Assembly: GCA_023390985.1 (NCBI GenBank)
Contig: JAEWBU010000081.1
Coordinates: 1 to 27,764, forward strand
DNA length: 27,764 nt
Source of the DNA: Pseudomonadota bacterium
GTDB lineage: Bacteria > Pseudomonadota > Gammaproteobacteria > Burkholderiales > Burkholderiaceae_C
Direction: 5' to 3'
The position numbers were made by a program, and so were the translations under genes. Below the pieces are notes generated by a model. That model was not told the DNA's origin, did not search any database, and saw nothing but the letters and a program-made list of their open reading frames with translations. This document shows positions 18,542 to 25,930 of the stretch, piece by piece; position 1 is the stretch's first letter; each line of letters starts with the position of its first letter.

Positions 18542-19507
18542 TCAGGGGGTGATCTTCAGCTTGCCGACGAGGTCTTTGAACACCTGGTTGTCGCGCGCCA
18601 TCACCGCCTTGAAGTCGGCGTCGTCGGCGTACACGTAGCCCAGGTTCAGCTGCTTGAGCGTGGCCTGCAGCTCCGGCTCCCGGGCGATGGCGGCGACCGC
18701 GGTCTTCAGCGTGCTCACCACTTCCGGCGGCAGGTTCTTCGGGCCCATGATCCCGCGCCAGGTGCCGATGGACAGCGGGATGTTCCTTTCCTTCAGCGTC
18801 GGCACGTTCTTGAACTCGTCCAGGCGCTTGTCCGCCATCACGGCCAGGATCTTCAGCTTGCCCGAGGCGACGTGCGCGGAGACTTCCGCCGGGCTGGCCG
18901 TGACCGCGTCGATCTGGCCGCCCAGGAGCGACAGGATCGCGGGCGCAGCGCCCTGGTAGGGCACCCGGTTGAACTTCACGCCGGCCTTGTCCTCGAAGGC
19001 GGCCGCGGCCAGGTCATAGATCGTGCCGTTGCCGGAGGTGCCCATGTTCATCTTGCCCGGCTCCTTGCGGGCGACGGCCATCAGGTCTTCCAGGCTGTTG
19101 ATCGGCGAGTCGCTGCGCACCACCAGCGCGGCCGGATCGGCATTCAGCTGCGCGATCGGCGTGACGTCTTCGTACGTGCGGTTGAACAGGTTGAGATGCG
19201 GCAGGATGACCATCTCCACCGTCACGACCGCGAGCGTGTAGCCGTCCGGCTTGGCACCGATCATGTGCTGCCAGCCGATGCTGCCGCTGGCGCCGGCCTT
19301 GTTCAGGACGACGACGCCTTTGGGGAAGTGCTTCTGCGAAGCCTTGGCGAACGCACGCGCCACGGCATCCGTGCCGCCACCGGCCTGGAAGGGCACCACC
19401 AGTTCGATGGGCCGTTCGGGGTATGCCGCGGCGTGGGTGAAAGACGGCAGCACGCTCACGGCAGCGGCCATCAGAGCCGTGAGCAGCTTGCGGCGGTTCT
19501 GGATCAT
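18542..19507 (-). CDS. Bug/TctC-family periplasmic solute-binding protein
   Basis: This 321-residue receptor of the tripartite tricarboxylate transporter (Bug) family, hugely expanded in Burkholderiales, has a signal peptide (MIQNRRKLLTALMAAAVSVL, cleavage near THA/AA). It shows the family motifs ELVVPFQAGGGTDAVAR, NKAGASGSIGWQHM, KPDGYTLAVVT, MGTSGNGTIYDLAA, FNRVPYQGAAPAILSLLGGQIDA and a C-terminal ELQATLKQLNLGYVYAD. ATG 19507 follows a purine-rich stretch. There are no TctA/TctB membrane partners in the window, so it is an orphan receptor that either uses permeases encoded elsewhere or acts as a sensor. Its position between the cupin and the second oxygenase ties it to the pathway's substrate. 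Confidence 0.93.
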   Translation of the reverse strand: MIQNRRKLLTALMAAAVSVLPSFTHAAAYPERPIELVVPFQAGGGTDAVARAFAKASQKHFPKGVVVLNKAGASGSIGWQHMIGAKPDGYTLAVVTVEMVILPHLNLFNRTYEDVTPIAQLNADPAALVVRSDSPINSLEDLMAVARKEPGKMNMGTSGNGTIYDLAAAAFEDKAGVKFNRVPYQGAAPAILSLLGGQIDAVTASPAEVSAHVASGKLKILAVMADKRLDEFKNVPTLKERNIPLSIGTWRGIMGPKNLPPEVVSTLKTAVAAIAREPELQATLKQLNLGYVYADDADFKAVMARDNQVFKDLVGKLKITP

Positions 19508-19542
19508 GTCTGTCTCCTCGGCGGAAAAATGGGATGTCGGCG

Positions 19543-20097
19543 CTAGCGGATGAACTGGTCGACGAAGTCGGCGCCCAGGCCGCACTTCGCGTAGTGCGCG
19601 CGGCACATGTCGATCTTGGTGAAGACGTCCTCGTAGCCGGTCTGCTTGCCGTACGGGTCGACGTAGATCATGGCGCCGGTGATGTGGAACAACGTGATCA
19701 TCTCGGTGACGTCCTCCGGCACGACCAGCGTGTGGGTCTCGCCGGGCGGCTCGAACACGTAGCCGCCTTCGTTGGCCACCCAGTCGTGCTCCAGGTAGTG
19801 CCAGCGGCCCCGCACGACATACCCGTGCACCGGCGCCGGATGGCGATGGCGGCTGAGGACCCCGGACTTGCGCACGCGCAGCAGGTTCACCCAGTAGCCC
19901 TGGACCGTGTTCAGCAGCAGGGGGCGGAACCAGACGTTCTCCATCTGCGGAACCCACACGCGCTCGTCCTCGGGCAGCACCGAGGGCACCACGACCTCGG
20001 CGGAAGCCTCCGTCGGGAAGGGCAGCTGGTAGGGCATGCGGGACATGTCCAGTCCGCCGGCGCGCGACGGCGCGCGTGATTCGAGGGTTTCAGTCAT
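19543..20097 (-). CDS. Cupin resembling 2,4'-dihydroxyacetophenone dioxygenase
   Basis: A 184-residue single-domain cupin. It resembles 2,4'-dihydroxyacetophenone dioxygenase (DAD), an Fe enzyme that cleaves the C-C bond between a carbonyl and an adjacent hydroxylated carbon, giving 4-hydroxybenzoate and formate. Matching stretches are WVPQMENVWFRPLLLNTVQG, YWVNLLRVRKSGVLSRHRH, RGRWHYLEHDW, EGGYVFEPPGETHTLVVPE and YEDVFTKIDM..GLGADFVDQFIR. Candidate iron ligands are H84 and H86 (SRHRH), a Glu/His in YLEHDW (~103-104) and H122 (GETHT). DAD is about the same length. ATG 20097 is the first start and has only a weak GAAAG site; MSRMPYQ at residue 18 is a possible alternative. Whether the substrate is an arylketone is inferred. 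Confidence 0.88.
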   Translation of the reverse strand: MTETLESRAPSRAGGLDMSRMPYQLPFPTEASAEVVVPSVLPEDERVWVPQMENVWFRPLLLNTVQGYWVNLLRVRKSGVLSRHRHPAPVHGYVVRGRWHYLEHDWVANEGGYVFEPPGETHTLVVPEDVTEMITLFHITGAMIYVDPYGKQTGYEDVFTKIDMCRAHYAKCGLGADFVDQFIR

Positions 20098-20119
20098 GGC
20101 AACTTTCGGGAAGGAAGGA

Positions 20120-20824
20120 TCAGGAGACGAGGTACCCGCCGTCGACCGGCAACACCACGCCCGTCACGAAGGCGGCGGCCGACGAGCACAGGAACATCAC
20201 GGGCCCGGCGAGGTCCTCGGGGCGGCCCCAGCGGCCCATCGGTGTGCGGGACAGGACCGCCGCACTGCGCGCGGCGTCGTCCTGCAGCGCCTGCGTGAGC
20301 GGCGTGGCGATCCAGCCGGGCGCCACTGCATTGACGCGCACGCCCTTCGGCGCCCACGCGATCGCCAGGCTCTTGGTCAGTTGCGCGATGCCACCCTTGC
20401 TGGCGCTGTAGGCCGGCACCAGGCCGCCGCCGAAGAAGCTGAGCATCGAGGCGACGTTCACCACGCTGCCGCGGGTCTGCTCCAGCAGCGGGCGGGCGGC
20501 GGAGGCCACGCGCATCGCCCCGGTCAGGTTGATGGCGATCACCTTGGCGAAAACCTCGGGGTCGTGCTCTTCACCGCGGCGGATCACGCCGGCGGCGTTG
20601 ACCAGCACGTCGAGCCGATCGAGGCGGCCGACCACCTTGTCCACCGCTTCCGCGTCGCTCACATCCAGGGTCTCGACCCGCAGGCCCTGGTGGTCCGCGT
20701 CGGCCGGCAGGCCGGCCGCGGTGACGGCCGCGCCCGCGCGGCGGAAGGCGTGCGCCACTTCCAGACCGATCCCGCTGGTGCCGCCGGTGACGAGGACCGA
20801 GCGGCCGCTGAAGTCGAACTGCAT
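20120..20824 (-). CDS. SDR-family oxidoreductase, early gene of catabolic cluster
   Basis: A 234-residue classical short-chain dehydrogenase. The cofactor motif TGGTSGIG is at 13-20, NAAG at 76-79, catalytic Ser126 (NVAS), Tyr139 and Lys143 (YSASK), followed by NAVAPGWIATPLT and the C-terminal VVLPVDGGYLVS typical of FabG-like members. It differs clearly from the SDR at 13972-14703, so the pathway likely has two separate redox steps or two stereo-specific ones. It lies 14 bases after the first TfdA-like gene and 22 before the cupin. Confidence 0.92.
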   Translation of the reverse strand: MQFDFSGRSVLVTGGTSGIGLEVAHAFRRAGAAVTAAGLPADADHQGLRVETLDVSDAEAVDKVVGRLDRLDVLVNAAGVIRRGEEHDPEVFAKVIAINLTGAMRVASAARPLLEQTRGSVVNVASMLSFFGGGLVPAYSASKGGIAQLTKSLAIAWAPKGVRVNAVAPGWIATPLTQALQDDAARSAAVLSRTPMGRWGRPEDLAGPVMFLCSSAAAFVTGVVLPVDGGYLVS

Positions 20825-20838
20825 CGGGCGTCCCGCGC

Positions 20839-21783
20839 TCAGTAGCCCGCGGCCTTGACGGCCTGCGAGTGGGGGCCGAACACCGGGCCTTCGCCCGCAA
20901 CGGTGGTGCGGCGCAGGACGCGGCGATGGCGGGTCATGTCATAGCGCTCCGCCTTGTGCAGCGTCGTGCGGTTGTCCCACACCACCAGGTCGCCCTTCTT
21001 CCAGGTGTGAAAGTAGCAGAACTCGGGACGCGCGATGTGTTCGATCAACTGGGCGTGCAGCGCCTGGCCTTCTTCCAGCGACATGCCGCTGATCTCGTTG
21101 CCTGCGTTCGCCGTGATGTACAGCGAGCGGCGGCCACCGGCGTCGAGATGCACGCGCACGAGCGGGTGGCTGACCGGCGGGACCGCGTTCTTCTCGAAGT
21201 TCGACAGCGGCGGCAGGCTGCCGTAGACGCGGCGGCCGTGCTCGTACGAATGCACCATGTGCAGCGGCTCGATCCTGGCCTTCATCGCGGGTGATAGTGC
21301 TTCGTAGGCGGCGACCATGCTGGAAAACCCGGTGCGGCCGCCTTCGGCGGTCGCGGGCAGCACTTCGATGCCGTACAGCAGCGACGCGTAGGAGGGGATG
21401 TAGCGGTAGGAACTGTCGGTGTGCCAGAGGGCGTTGACCTTCTGGAAGATGACTCGGTGGTCGGTGTCCGGCAGGTGCTCACCTTCGGCGGAAACGTTGG
21501 CGACGTTGTAGACCGTGGGGGCTGCAACGGTCTTGTTCTCTTCTGGGAAATCCTCCAGGGGACCCCACAGCTTCGAGAAGGCGATCTGTTGCGCCTCGGT
21601 GAGGTCCTGATCTCGGAAACACAGCACGCCGTACTGGTTCAGCGCTTCCTTCATGCGCGAGATCAGTTCCGCGCTGACCGGCCCCGCGAGGTCCAGACCG
21701 AGCACTTCGGCGCCGAGGGCGGCCCCCAGAGGTCTGATCGTGTATTGCTGCGCTGCGGCGGCGCGTTCGAGGACTTGCGACAT
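20839..21783 (-). CDS. TauD/TfdA-family Fe(II)/2-oxoglutarate dioxygenase (first copy)
   Basis: This 314-residue oxygenase is the first structural gene of the cluster. The facial triad is H121, D123 (WHTDSSY) and H276 (TLHKAERYD), with the 2-oxoglutarate Arg in RRTTV (291-292). The core follows the TfdA layout (LWGPLEDFPEENK, SLLYGIEVLP.EGGRTGFSSM, AVPPVSHPLVRVH, FCYFHTWKKGDLVVWDNRTT) but differs from the second copy around the substrate loop (residues ~78-112 and 178-200). ATG 21783 has AAGGGA eight bases upstream; the open frame to 21900 has no family homology. A pair of divergent TfdA-like enzymes in one operon recalls the R- and S-specific phenoxypropionate dioxygenases, so division of labour by stereochemistry is one possibility. 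Confidence 0.9.
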   Translation of the reverse strand: MSQVLERAAAAQQYTIRPLGAALGAEVLGLDLAGPVSAELISRMKEALNQYGVLCFRDQDLTEAQQIAFSKLWGPLEDFPEENKTVAAPTVYNVANVSAEGEHLPDTDHRVIFQKVNALWHTDSSYRYIPSYASLLYGIEVLPATAEGGRTGFSSMVAAYEALSPAMKARIEPLHMVHSYEHGRRVYGSLPPLSNFEKNAVPPVSHPLVRVHLDAGGRRSLYITANAGNEISGMSLEEGQALHAQLIEHIARPEFCYFHTWKKGDLVVWDNRTTLHKAERYDMTRHRRVLRRTTVAGEGPVFGPHSQAVKAAGY

Positions 21784-21837
21784 GTTTTCCCTTGAGTTCG
21801 GAGTGGCGGGTAAGTTGGTGTCTCGCTGGAACCTAAC

Positions 21838-21847
21838 TGGTATGCCA
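21838..21847. promoter_or_regulatory. Candidate GntR/FCD operator upstream of the catabolic operon
   Basis: TGGTATGCCA is a near-perfect 10-bp palindrome fitting the TNGTATNCNA-like boxes of FCD-type GntR regulators. It lies 55 bases before the first oxygenase ATG and downstream of the regulator gene's own terminator, where the operon promoter must be. A weak -35-like TTGCTG about 20 bases upstream on the minus strand would place the box over the -10 region. Confidence 0.45.
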
Positions 21848-21901
21848 GGCAATGTACACGCAGCAAATCCCGCCGGGGCTGGGGAATACCCGGCAAACAA
21901 A

Positions 21902-21925
21902 AAGGGGACGCCGCGGCGTCCCCTT
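21902..21925 (-). terminator. Rho-independent terminator of the GntR regulator gene
   Basis: AAGGGGACGCCG and CGGCGTCCCCTT form a perfect 12-bp palindrome. On the minus strand it is followed by TTTTTGTTTG. It lies 22 bases beyond the regulator stop, so the regulator is transcribed separately from the oxygenase operon that begins just after it. As the arms abut, the loop must form by opening the central CG pairs. Confidence 0.85.
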
Positions 21926-21947
21926 GGGTGTGAGAGGCCCCTCGCTC

Positions 21948-22676
21948 TCAGGTGCCGGGCAGGGTCTCCCTGGTGAACTGCACGAGATGGTCGATCAGGC
22001 GGTCAGATGCGTCGGCCGCCTGATCGGCGTCGCCGCTGGCGATCGCACGGATGACCTCGAGATGCAGGCCGGCGGTCACCGCGAACACGCCGCCCTCGCC
22101 GAGGTGATAGAACCAGAATCGACGCGACACCGAGTGCAGCGGCCCCGCGAGGCTCATCGCGACGGAGTTGCGGGCAGAGCGGCCGAGCCAGATGTTCAGC
22201 TGCGCGTCCTGACGGAGGAATTCGCGCACGTCACCCTTGGCCACCGCTTGTTCGGTCAGGGCGGCGAGCTCGGCGATGTTCTGCCGCTCCGCAGGAGTCG
22301 CGCGCTTCGCGGAAGCACGGGCGAGCAGCCGGTCGATCTCACGGCGTGTTTCCAGCACTTCGAGCTGCAGGCGCACGTCGACCGCGGTCACCACCACGCC
22401 GCTGCGGGGAATGATCTGCACGAGGTTCTCCCGCGCCAGCTGCAGGAGGGCCTCGCGGATCGGCGTCGTGCCGATGCCCAGGCGCCGACTCAGGATCGCC
22501 TCGGAGACGACCTCCCCCGGTGCCAGTTCGAGCGTGACGATCATCTCCTCGAGCCGCCGATACGCTTCCTGCGTCAGGGTCTTGATCGGCGCTTCGACCT
22601 GCTGCTTCGGCGTCGTCCCAGGTCGCCCTGCCTTCGACTCGATGGCTCCTACGACGACGGACTTCTTGGTACTCAC
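21948..22676 (-). CDS. GntR-family regulator with FCD domain
   Basis: A 242-residue transcription factor. Residues ~35-100 form the GntR winged helix (LTQEAYRRLEEMIVTLELAP, then GEVVSEAILSRRLGIGTTPI and REALLQLARENLVQIIPRSG). Residues ~105-235 are an FCD ligand-binding helical bundle (LEVLETRREIDRLLA...GLHLEVIRAIASGDADQA). The usual first FCD metal-site pair D..FH appears as DAQLNIW, lacking the His, so its metal site may be altered. GTG 22676 is the start, with AGGAG five bases upstream. Encoded just ahead of the catabolic operon in the same direction but separated by a strong terminator; it probably represses the operon until the substrate binds. Confidence 0.92.
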   Translation of the reverse strand: MSTKKSVVVGAIESKAGRPGTTPKQQVEAPIKTLTQEAYRRLEEMIVTLELAPGEVVSEAILSRRLGIGTTPIREALLQLARENLVQIIPRSGVVVTAVDVRLQLEVLETRREIDRLLARASAKRATPAERQNIAELAALTEQAVAKGDVREFLRQDAQLNIWLGRSARNSVAMSLAGPLHSVSRRFWFYHLGEGGVFAVTAGLHLEVIRAIASGDADQAADASDRLIDHLVQFTRETLPGT

Positions 22677-23264
22677 TAATGCTCCTGTACGACCCGGCGC
22701 AGGTCGCGGGCGTGACTATAGCTACAACGCAACGCTGCACGGAACCGAGCCAATGGATCGAAGGTCGCGACCGCCATGATTCATGGCTCAAGCATTGAAC
22801 GGTCGGCTGCATCGACGCCAGGCGGATAATCCGGGGGCGGCTTTGTGCACCTCATGGGCGTCTGAGGAAACTCCTTCCAGACCGAAGTCCGCTTCTGGCC
22901 GAGGCTGTGTGGAAACGCGCTGACAGGGATCGCGGAGACGGATCCATACAGCGGTGCCTGCCCAGCCGAAGCGCGTCGGAAGGGCCTCAGCCCCGCATCA
23001 GAGCCATTGCTTCGATCATCTTCGGCATACCGAAGATGTTCAGCACTCTCTGTAAGCGCCAATTCTTGCCCGCGCCGCTGAGCCACCCGCTGCTTGGAGG
23101 CCGGGCGGCTCCGGCGCCGTTTACTGCAGACTTCTGCCTGCCCGTAACCAATCCGGGCCTGAGCGCGATCAATCTCCGTGGCCACGTAGAGGCGCCGAGG
23201 CGCCGACGCCCGCCGTGGCCCTTCGATCCTTTCGCAGACGATCCAGCGCATGAGCCGCTGGCGT
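22677..23264. other. Long intergenic stretch with short degenerate repeats
   Basis: 588 bases between the GntR start and the kinase-like gene stop. A minus-strand ORF (22781-23287) is Arg/Pro/Ser-rich and unconvincing. Segments such as ACCGAAGTCCGCTTCTGGCC (22881-22900) and GCAGACTTCTGC (23126-23137) are reminiscent of the TCTGCTT hairpin at 13868. The GntR promoter must lie at its left edge. Nothing else was recognised. Confidence 0.4.
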
Positions 23265-23798
23265 TCAGGCCTCGCAGGGCGGCACATAGCGCCTCAGAGC
23301 CTCGACATCGCCGCCTTGCAGCAACGTGAAGGGGACGGCAAGCGCGCCCGAGACCAGCCTTGCATGACGTAATTCCGCATCTTGTAGCTCGGCGATGTCG
23401 TGGTCGCCCGGCGCTTTACCGTCTCGCTGCTGGATTCTGGCCGCAATCGCACGCGGTTCGTCCACGAGACAAACGACGCGATCAATACCGAGCGACCTGA
23501 ACACGTCGTCGGACACTGACCGTATCTGGCCGAGCCCATCGCGCATCGCAAAGTGGCCGTCCAGCAGGATCGGCATGGTCCCCACCTGCATTCGCAAGGT
23601 GTGGAACCCGCGAATGAGCAGCCTCTGGTTGCCATCGACATCAGCAACGAGTTTTCCTGCCGAAGCAATTGCTTGTGAGCGCCCGCGTCGGATGATCTCG
23701 CTGGCGGTGACATGCAGGCAGCCAGCGAGCCGCGCGACCTGAGAACAGCAACTGCTCTTGCCAACCCCGTGCACCCCGCCGACAAAGACGACCGTCAA
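23265..23798 (-). CDS. Small P-loop kinase-like ATPase, third gene of PIN/ASCH operon
   Basis: A 177-residue single-domain NTPase of adenylate-kinase-like build. Walker A is GGVHGVGKSS (residues 7-16, Lys14). A substrate-binding-like segment ASEIIRRGRS follows, then Walker B-like PILLDGHFAM, then a lid-type Arg stretch (RAIAARIQQRDGK). The length suits a nucleoside/nucleotide kinase or an RNA-end kinase rather than a AAA+ motor. Its ATG overlaps the ASCH gene's stop by four bases, so it is translationally coupled. Its substrate is unknown. With ASCH and PIN partners, phosphorylation of a nucleotide or RNA end is an attractive inference. Confidence 0.8.
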   Translation of the reverse strand: MTVVFVGGVHGVGKSSCCSQVARLAGCLHVTASEIIRRGRSQAIASAGKLVADVDGNQRLLIRGFHTLRMQVGTMPILLDGHFAMRDGLGQIRSVSDDVFRSLGIDRVVCLVDEPRAIAARIQQRDGKAPGDHDIAELQDAELRHARLVSGALAVPFTLLQGGDVEALRRYVPPCEA

Positions 23799-24253
23799 CG
23801 CGGCGCCCCCAACAAGGCACGCACCTTCGCCTTCTCGGTATCCGACAGGTACCGAAATGACTGTGGCGGTCGGAAAGACGCCCCGAACACCTTCTTCGGG
23901 AGCACGCCCAAGCCCAGGTCCACTCGTTCGCCCAGGCGGATCGCGACGCCTTGCTCCTTTCCTTCTAGATAGTCGGACAGCGCCTGCCGTGTGATGCCAC
24001 CCCCCTCGACCGCAGCGACCTGCCAGAGCGCCGTCTTGGAGGCCCGCACTACGCCGGCGACTTGCACGATAGCGGCCAGCCGTTGCTCGGGAGAGGTGGC
24101 GTACACAACGAGGGTCTCGATCGACCGCGTGGGCCAGACCCGCCTAAATTCCAGGTTCTTCTCGCCCGACATGATCTTGTGGACGTGGACGGGATGGACC
24201 GAGATCAGCGCGACATCACCGTCAAAGGCGAACGATGTCTTCGAAACTGTCAT
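23795..24253 (-). CDS. ASCH (PUA-like) domain protein
   Basis: A 152-residue stand-alone ASCH protein of the PUA-like fold, which includes RNA binders and modified-nucleotide readers. Family marks: ALISVHPVHVHKIMSGEKNL with the GxKxxExR motif (G30-E-K-N-L-E-F-R37), LVVYATSP at ~49-55, AIVQVAGVV strand, then the DYLEGKEQGVAIRLGE module (the YF.G...G.AI pattern) and FRPPQSFRYLS near the C-terminus. The candidate binding pocket is Lys32/Glu35/Arg37. It overlaps the PIN fusion gene upstream by 32 bases and the kinase gene downstream by four, so the three genes form one tightly coupled operon. Confidence 0.88.
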   Translation of the reverse strand: MTVSKTSFAFDGDVALISVHPVHVHKIMSGEKNLEFRRVWPTRSIETLVVYATSPEQRLAAIVQVAGVVRASKTALWQVAAVEGGGITRQALSDYLEGKEQGVAIRLGERVDLGLGVLPKKVFGASFRPPQSFRYLSDTEKAKVRALLGAPR

Positions 24254-25685
24254 GGGAAATTTTCGTAATGCTCTGCGGGTGACCGCCGAGGATTCGGCGT
24301 GCCAACAATTCTTCGAGAGGCAAAGCGCGAGACAGGTGTCGCACGAAGCGGAACAGGATCACCCTCGTAGGGGCGCTTGCCATCTTTTGGATCTCGGGGA
24401 GCGAATACACCGTGCGCCGCTTCACGCGTGCGACGATCGCCTCGGCATCGTCGAGGGTCTCGTAGGTCTCTACGACCCCGATGCTGGTCAACGCGTGCTC
24501 GTCCACCGATCGGTAGAAAAGCAAGACGTCGCCCGGGTTCATCGCCCTGGTCTGCGCTTTCGACAGGTAAGCCATTTTGATGGCATTCCCCGCAAAGTTC
24601 TCATGCTGGAAGAGGTGTTTCTGCCGAGTCGATGTTCCGTCGAAATCCGGGAACAGGATGTCGTGGTATTCGGGCCGGATTGGCACGACATACGCCGAAA
24701 CGGATGGGTCGTGACGGAAGTGCGGGAAGTACGAGCGGAGGTATTCGAAGGGCGGAACCGTCGCCTGAGGTGGGTGAACGGGGTGATGCTTCAGATAGAC
24801 CGCGTCGCGGCGTCCGCCTGCGGGATGGTGGCCGACCTGCTCGAATCCGAAGTCGGCGAGCAGCTCGAAAAGGAAGTAGTGGCGCTCCTCGTCACCGTGG
24901 ATGAAGATGTTCTGCAGGCGATTCGCGCTTGCGTACTTGAACGCGGCCTTCAGGAAAAGTTCACCGACCTTACGGCCGCGGGAGGACTCCCCCACTTTGA
25001 AGGTGGAGAGCTTGAGCGCCGCTCCTTCGAGCGTAACGCCCTCCGCGATTCGCTCGTGATCCTGGCGCTGAAAAATGCAGATGCCTCCTAGCCGGTCCTG
25101 CGACTCCCAGTGCACCCAGGCTCGACAGCCCTCTTCAGCCTTGCGCAGGAACCACCGGTCGAAGTCGTAGCTCTCGCGCAGGCTGTCGAAGAACGGGGAC
25201 GTTAGCAGGGGCGTCAGCTGGTAGAGGGGGACCTCCTCGATGTTCGGCAGCCTGACGCCGACCGTCTCGTGTAGGCGCAGCAGCAGGTCTTCAGCTGTCT
25301 GGATCGTGAAGACGCGGTCGAGAAGCCCTCTAGCCTTTGCCTTGTCGTGGATATGCCGGTCCTCGGTGACGAGGGCTGAGGCCGCATGCAGCGAAAGCGC
25401 GTATAGGATTTCGTTGTCAGCGGCGTCGTTGCGCTTGGTGCCGGGTGTGTTCCAGGGACACACCGGCCGGTGTTCCAGCTTCGTGTACTGGCGCAGCCGC
25501 TGCAGCGTGCGCGCGCGGCGGGCACCATCCTTATCCTCCTCGATGTCCTCGATCGACGCCGGGTGGTAGACCAGCACATGCTTGTTTGCCGTCGCCAACC
25601 TGACGAAATTGGCCAGGCTGTCGCGCAGAGGAATGGCCGAATCCTCGAGTGGGATCAAGACATTGGTGTCAAGCAGGAATTGCAT
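24222..25685 (-). CDS. PIN-GNAT-PUA/EVE-like three-domain fusion protein
   Basis: A 487-residue fusion. Residues 1-135 are a PIN ribonuclease domain: LLDTNVLIPLEDS with Asp6, NDAADNEILYALSLHA (Asp87/Asp90/Glu92) and the VTEDRHIHDKA strand (Asp109), all acidic positions intact. Residues ~170-300 form a GNAT acetyltransferase: RAWVHWESQDRLGGICIFQR, then the acetyl-CoA loop VGESSRGRKVGELFLKAAFK, NRLQNIFIHGDEER and FELLADFGFEQVGH. Residues ~330-487 look PUA/EVE/ASCH-like: IRPEYHDILFPD, NAIKMAYLSKAQTRAMNPGD, VLLFYRSVDEHALTSIGVVE. The protein thus joins an RNA-cleaving, an acetyl-transferring and a nucleotide-reading module. It is the first gene of an operon with a second ASCH protein and a kinase-like ATPase. 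ATG 25685 gives the exact PIN start; the ribosome site is weak. Toxin or defence roles are inferred. Confidence 0.85.
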   Translation of the reverse strand: MQFLLDTNVLIPLEDSAIPLRDSLANFVRLATANKHVLVYHPASIEDIEEDKDGARRARTLQRLRQYTKLEHRPVCPWNTPGTKRNDAADNEILYALSLHAASALVTEDRHIHDKAKARGLLDRVFTIQTAEDLLLRLHETVGVRLPNIEEVPLYQLTPLLTSPFFDSLRESYDFDRWFLRKAEEGCRAWVHWESQDRLGGICIFQRQDHERIAEGVTLEGAALKLSTFKVGESSRGRKVGELFLKAAFKYASANRLQNIFIHGDEERHYFLFELLADFGFEQVGHHPAGGRRDAVYLKHHPVHPPQATVPPFEYLRSYFPHFRHDPSVSAYVVPIRPEYHDILFPDFDGTSTRQKHLFQHENFAGNAIKMAYLSKAQTRAMNPGDVLLFYRSVDEHALTSIGVVETYETLDDAEAIVARVKRRTVYSLPEIQKMASAPTRVILFRFVRHLSRALPLEELLARRILGGHPQSITKISHDSFEDIVRL

Positions 25686-25930
25686 GCGCTGGCGTGGAGG
25701 TACTGCTCACGCAAGACGACCGCAACCGCCGGGCCGCCGCGTTGGACCCTCCACAATTGTCTAAGTAATTGCAGCCTCCGCTGAGCATGGTAGAGCATCC
25801 GACGACGCCGGTCTGTGGCTCGAGAGACCGAACCTGATCGGACCCACGGGCCCCCGAGCTAGGCCGCTCATCGCCCGAATGCAGCGTGACCGCTGCGTCT
25901 TTGCGACAGTCCGTCCGCGCGACCAACGTG

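Noticed and set aside
22781..23287. 168-residue minus-strand ORF before the kinase-like gene
   Set aside because: Arg/Pro/Ser-rich, no ribosome site, overlaps the kinase-like gene's end and holds the short repeat-like strings instead.
23760..23785. CGCCGACAAAG as a possible second Tn7-like terminus
   Set aside because: It lies inside the Walker A coding region of the kinase-like gene and has no TnsB-like repeats next to it.
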